Shown: piece after piece, positions 9,135-11,011 of the stretch | Numbering within the stretch: the first letter of the stretch is position 1 | How the letters are laid out: the number at the start of each line of letters is the position of its first letter | Source: Physocladia obscura | Lineage: Eukaryota; Chytridiomycota; Chytridiomycetes; Chytridiales; Chytriomycetaceae | Reading direction: 5' to 3' | Assembly (NCBI GenBank): GCA_027596945.1 | Contig: JADGJH010001257.1 | Coordinates: forward strand, 1 to 11,011 | Length of the DNA stretch: 11,011 bases | The notes under the pieces: generated by a model | What the model was told of the DNA's origin: nothing | Seen by the model: the letters and a program-made list of their open reading frames with translations, nothing else | Databases searched by the model: none | Translations under genes and position numbers: made by a program

Positions 9135-9375
9135 TTGTTTTTAGAAGTGGACAAATCGATCTAGGGCATTTTTCTTTGAAGATTTTACTTACGGTGTTGG
9201 TGCTGGTCTTGTCAGTAGTGATAGGCGTGGTAATAGAAGTCGCGAATATGGTGAAGCTTCGAGTGGGTACTGCTGGATTCTTGTACCCTATTTTTATTTT
9301 TTTATAATTTTTTTTAAATTTTCCAATTCGTTCAATTGAACTTTTTCAAACAAATTTATTTTCGAACTACACAAT
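9135..9375. other. Convergent 3' region with coding-like stretch and palindrome
   Basis: This lies between the stop at 9134 and the stop of the minus-strand gene at 9376. From 9145, just after TTTTTAG, an open frame encodes KWTNRSRAFFFEDFTYGVG and onward to about 9255 with Gly codons mostly GGT; it may be a missed last exon. Beyond it the DNA is T-rich, with a perfect 12-bp palindrome GTTCAATTGAAC at 9330-9341 and AATAAA on the minus strand (9360-9355), 16 nt after the minus-strand stop. Confidence 0.4.
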
Positions 9376-9975
9376 TCAGAAACCCAACTCAGTAAACACC
9401 TTCCCATAAGAACGCGGTGCGTATTTTTCGATAATATCCTCAACAGAGTCAATCACAATTTTGGAAAAGTCAGTGCCGTTCCCAATCACGACTTTTGCTG
9501 CTATCGCTTCCGCCAAGGCGAACAACTGCCTGTTCTTTCCCTGAACCTGAGCAAGCGTTGCCAATGCCTTGTAAAAGTGGTGTGCAATATCGATCTCATT
9601 CTTCCAAATCTCAATTTCTTCACGACCACGTGCAGTGGTAAAAGAGAGAACAACGTCGCGTCCGCCAGTTGTGACACCAGCTCCAGCAGTCTCGAAACGA
9701 ACATCCGAGATTGGCTCTTCGTAGTACTCGAATCTATCAACCCAACGACGCGTTGAAGTTGAAGATTCACCTCTGACGGCGATGACCGCCAAGTCCGTAA
9801 AGATGAACGAGTGGCGCGCGGACTTGAAAACGAAAAAGATAGTTTCATGCTGCAGAACATGCTTGAATATCGGATCGTTGGCAACATTGTGGTCCCTGAT
9901 TTGTTGGCGGTTGAGACATGTAGATACCTCTGAGGTTCCAGTGAGAGATGAGCCGATCGACTTGATTTTGTTCAT
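9376..9975 (-). CDS. Uncharacterised protein, possible PH-like fold
   Basis: Single-exon gene of 199 aa ending TGA. I do not recognise a named family. The section from about residue 33 (NDPIFKHVLQHETIFFVFKS) through FIFTDLAVIAVRG to PISDVRFETAG and DVVLSF reads as alternating beta strands like small PH-type domains of the bacterial-PH group: a buried FIFTDLAVIAV strand, then an ISDV-type strand. After it comes a charged segment IEIWKNEIDIAHHFYKAL and an Ala-rich helix LFALAEAIAAKVVIG. There is no signal peptide or membrane span, so it is probably cytosolic. Start choice: ATG 9975 gives MNKIKSIGSSLTGTS; in-frame ATGs up to 10038 would add a basic, hydrophobic 21-residue leader that looks less natural. 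The frame is uninterrupted and composition is even, so the gene is probably real and intact. Confidence 0.75.
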   Translation of the reverse strand: MNKIKSIGSSLTGTSEVSTCLNRQQIRDHNVANDPIFKHVLQHETIFFVFKSARHSFIFTDLAVIAVRGESSTSTRRWVDRFEYYEEPISDVRFETAGAGVTTGGRDVVLSFTTARGREEIEIWKNEIDIAHHFYKALATLAQVQGKNRQLFALAEAIAAKVVIGNGTDFSKIVIDSVEDIIEKYAPRSYGKVFTELGF

Positions 9976-10135
9976 TCTTTTAAAAACAAAAAATTTCATT
10001 ACCATATATAACAATTTATAATTAGGTCTCCCTCTCATCCACCCAGCCCTAAATCAGGCGCCACCTTTCGGACTTTGACTGATTCTTTGAAATAGACCGG
10101 TATTATCTGGCGCTCAAGCTACTGTCTCAGTCCAC

Positions 10136-10148
10136 TTTATAAAATTGG
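10136..10148 (-). promoter_or_regulatory. CCAAT and TATAAA motifs upstream of the PH-like gene
   Basis: On the minus strand CCAAT (10148-10144) and TATAAA (10141-10136) lie about 160 nt before ATG 9975. They are only 2 nt apart, which is closer than usual, so one of them may be chance. Confidence 0.3.
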
Positions 10149-10431
10149 CGTTGCCCATTCTATAATACTAATACAACAAATTTTATTCTCTCCTTAAATG
10201 AAACAATAGCTTTATTTAATTCTACGCTGTCAAATACTCATATTTTTGGCCGAATTGATGCGCTTAGTGGCTGAAACGGTTCATAAAACCATTAAACCAA
10301 AATGTGTTGAATTTGCGCACTAAAAATTTAATAGCAGACTTGAAACTTTTGGTTTGAAACGTAATTAAATATTGTCATTTCACTTGAAAGTGTCTTTTTT
10401 CCAAATAAACTTCAATTTTTCTGAGTTTTCG
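10149..10431. other. AT-rich spacer left of the transposase remnant
   Basis: No gene is seen. It should contain the left end of the transposon. A 9-bp inverted repeat, AAACCAAAA (10294-10302) and TTTTGGTTT (10347-10355), and a small palindrome CACTTGAAAGTG (10381-10392) are present, but no terminal repeat can be named because the right end of the element is outside the window. Confidence 0.4.
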
Positions 10432-11011
10432 ATGGAATCACTCCAGGCTCAAGTTACGTCTGTGCAAGCCAGTGCAAACACACGAACGTATGCCCTCTAC
10501 AACTACTATTTCCATTGCATGTCAATGGAAAGGGTTGGGGTGATCTTCCAAAAATCACGTTGAACAATTGCCCGATGGATTAAGCTATTTTAATCAAATG
10601 CCCTGTTGACAAAAAGGCTCTGAAAAGTTGTCGATTGCAGGTTTTCTGCATTACAAAAACAATTGTTAGTGGAATACTTCACTGCACACCCTCTATCTTT
10701 TTTGGATGAAGCCCAAGATGCGTTCTTCAAACAATTCCAGAAAACCATCAGCGTATTGTATATTTGGCAAATTCTACACACAACTGGATTTACATGGAAA
10801 AGTCTCAAACTCCGAGCAATGCTCATAACGGACTCTGAAATTATGAAGTTTACGTGTGAGTTAAACTCATTTGATTGGTTGCCACACAATATTGTATTCT
10901 TGGACAAAGTGTTGTTTGAAAATGTTAAGATGACGGGGATATGCTCTAAAAGGAAAGAAGCTATATTTAAGAGGGGAGTACTTGAGACTTCCTTGCATCT
11001 CACTTCTTTGT
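10432..11011 (+). pseudogene. IS630/Tc1-type transposase, 5' part, inactivated
   Basis: A DDE transposase of the IS630/Tc1/mariner group, cut by the window edge. One frame runs from ATG 10432 to the end with family wording throughout, but three stops interrupt it: TGA 10561, TAA 10591, TGA 10621. The N-terminal part encodes NYYFHCMSMERVGVIFQKSR, stop, TIARWIKLF, the expected helix-turn-helix of this group. Then come LLVEYFTAHPLSFLDEAQ, IWQILHTTGFTWKSL and FDWLPHNIVFLDKVLFENV. The Asp at 10903-10905 matches the first catalytic Asp; the residue after it is Lys where Glu is usual. The second and third catalytic residues lie beyond the window. There is no frameshift in 580 nt, so inactivation was by point change. 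An intron hiding the stops is unlikely because helix-turn-helix wording continues between them. Confidence 0.85.

Noticed and set aside
9149..9310. Val/Leu-rich frame as a definite transmembrane anchor
   Set aside because: The VLVLVL pattern is what a Gly/Val codon run (GGT, GTT, GCT) gives when read out of frame. Kept only as an alternative in the findings.
10294..10355. 9-bp inverted repeat as the transposon terminal repeat
   Set aside because: Both arms lie on the same side of the transposase and are only 44 nt apart; a terminal repeat would need a partner beyond the window.
10561..10623. TGA/TAA as reassigned sense codons
   Set aside because: Other genes here end properly at TAG, TAA and TGA, and their reading frames contain none of these inside exons. 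The standard code fits.
10590..11003. 137-codon open frame on the minus strand
   Set aside because: It is antisense to the transposase remnant, whose + frame shows clear family motifs over the same bases.

Overview
The window is nuclear DNA from a eukaryote. Genes are split by short GT-AG introns (46-103 nt), spacing is tight, noncoding DNA is AT-rich, and stop codons follow the standard code. The kinesin motor is closest in wording to fungal BimC, a secreted protein carries a module otherwise known from fungal Agd3 deacetylases, and an IS630/Tc1-type transposase remnant resembles copies I associate with zoosporic fungi and oomycetes. An early-diverging (chytrid-like) fungus is my best guess; that is inference, not proof.

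Layout. 1-490 (+): last visible exon of a WW-domain protein. 591-1980 (-): a mitotic (A/B-type) cyclin in four exons, convergent with the WW gene over a 100-nt spacer holding a hairpin and stacked AATAAA signals. 1981-2995: about 1 kb between the divergent cyclin and kinesin starts. 2996-7280 (+): a complete kinesin-5 (BimC/Eg5) gene, 16 exons, 1096 aa, from motor to BimC box. 7588-8066 (-): a two-exon mitochondrial protein, probably the complex I ESSS/NDUFB11 subunit; its second exon is found only by splicing. 8140-9134 (+): a secreted CBM87-like protein without the catalytic domain its relatives carry, divergent from the complex I gene across 73 bp. 9376-9975 (-): an unrecognised protein with a possible PH-like fold. 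10432-11011 (+): the 5' part of a dead transposase, in one frame but with three stop codons.

How the genes relate. The clearest link is the cyclin/kinesin-5 pair. Kinesin-5 is a known target of CDK-cyclin at its BimC box, and this kinesin has that box with a TPRK site; the two genes share one upstream region. The other genes (mitochondrial, cell-surface, PH-like) show no functional link beyond compact spacing. I saw no rRNA, tRNA or CRISPR array. Splice sites are read by eye from frame continuity, GT/AG and family alignment; exon sums are multiples of three for the cyclin, kinesin and complex I genes.
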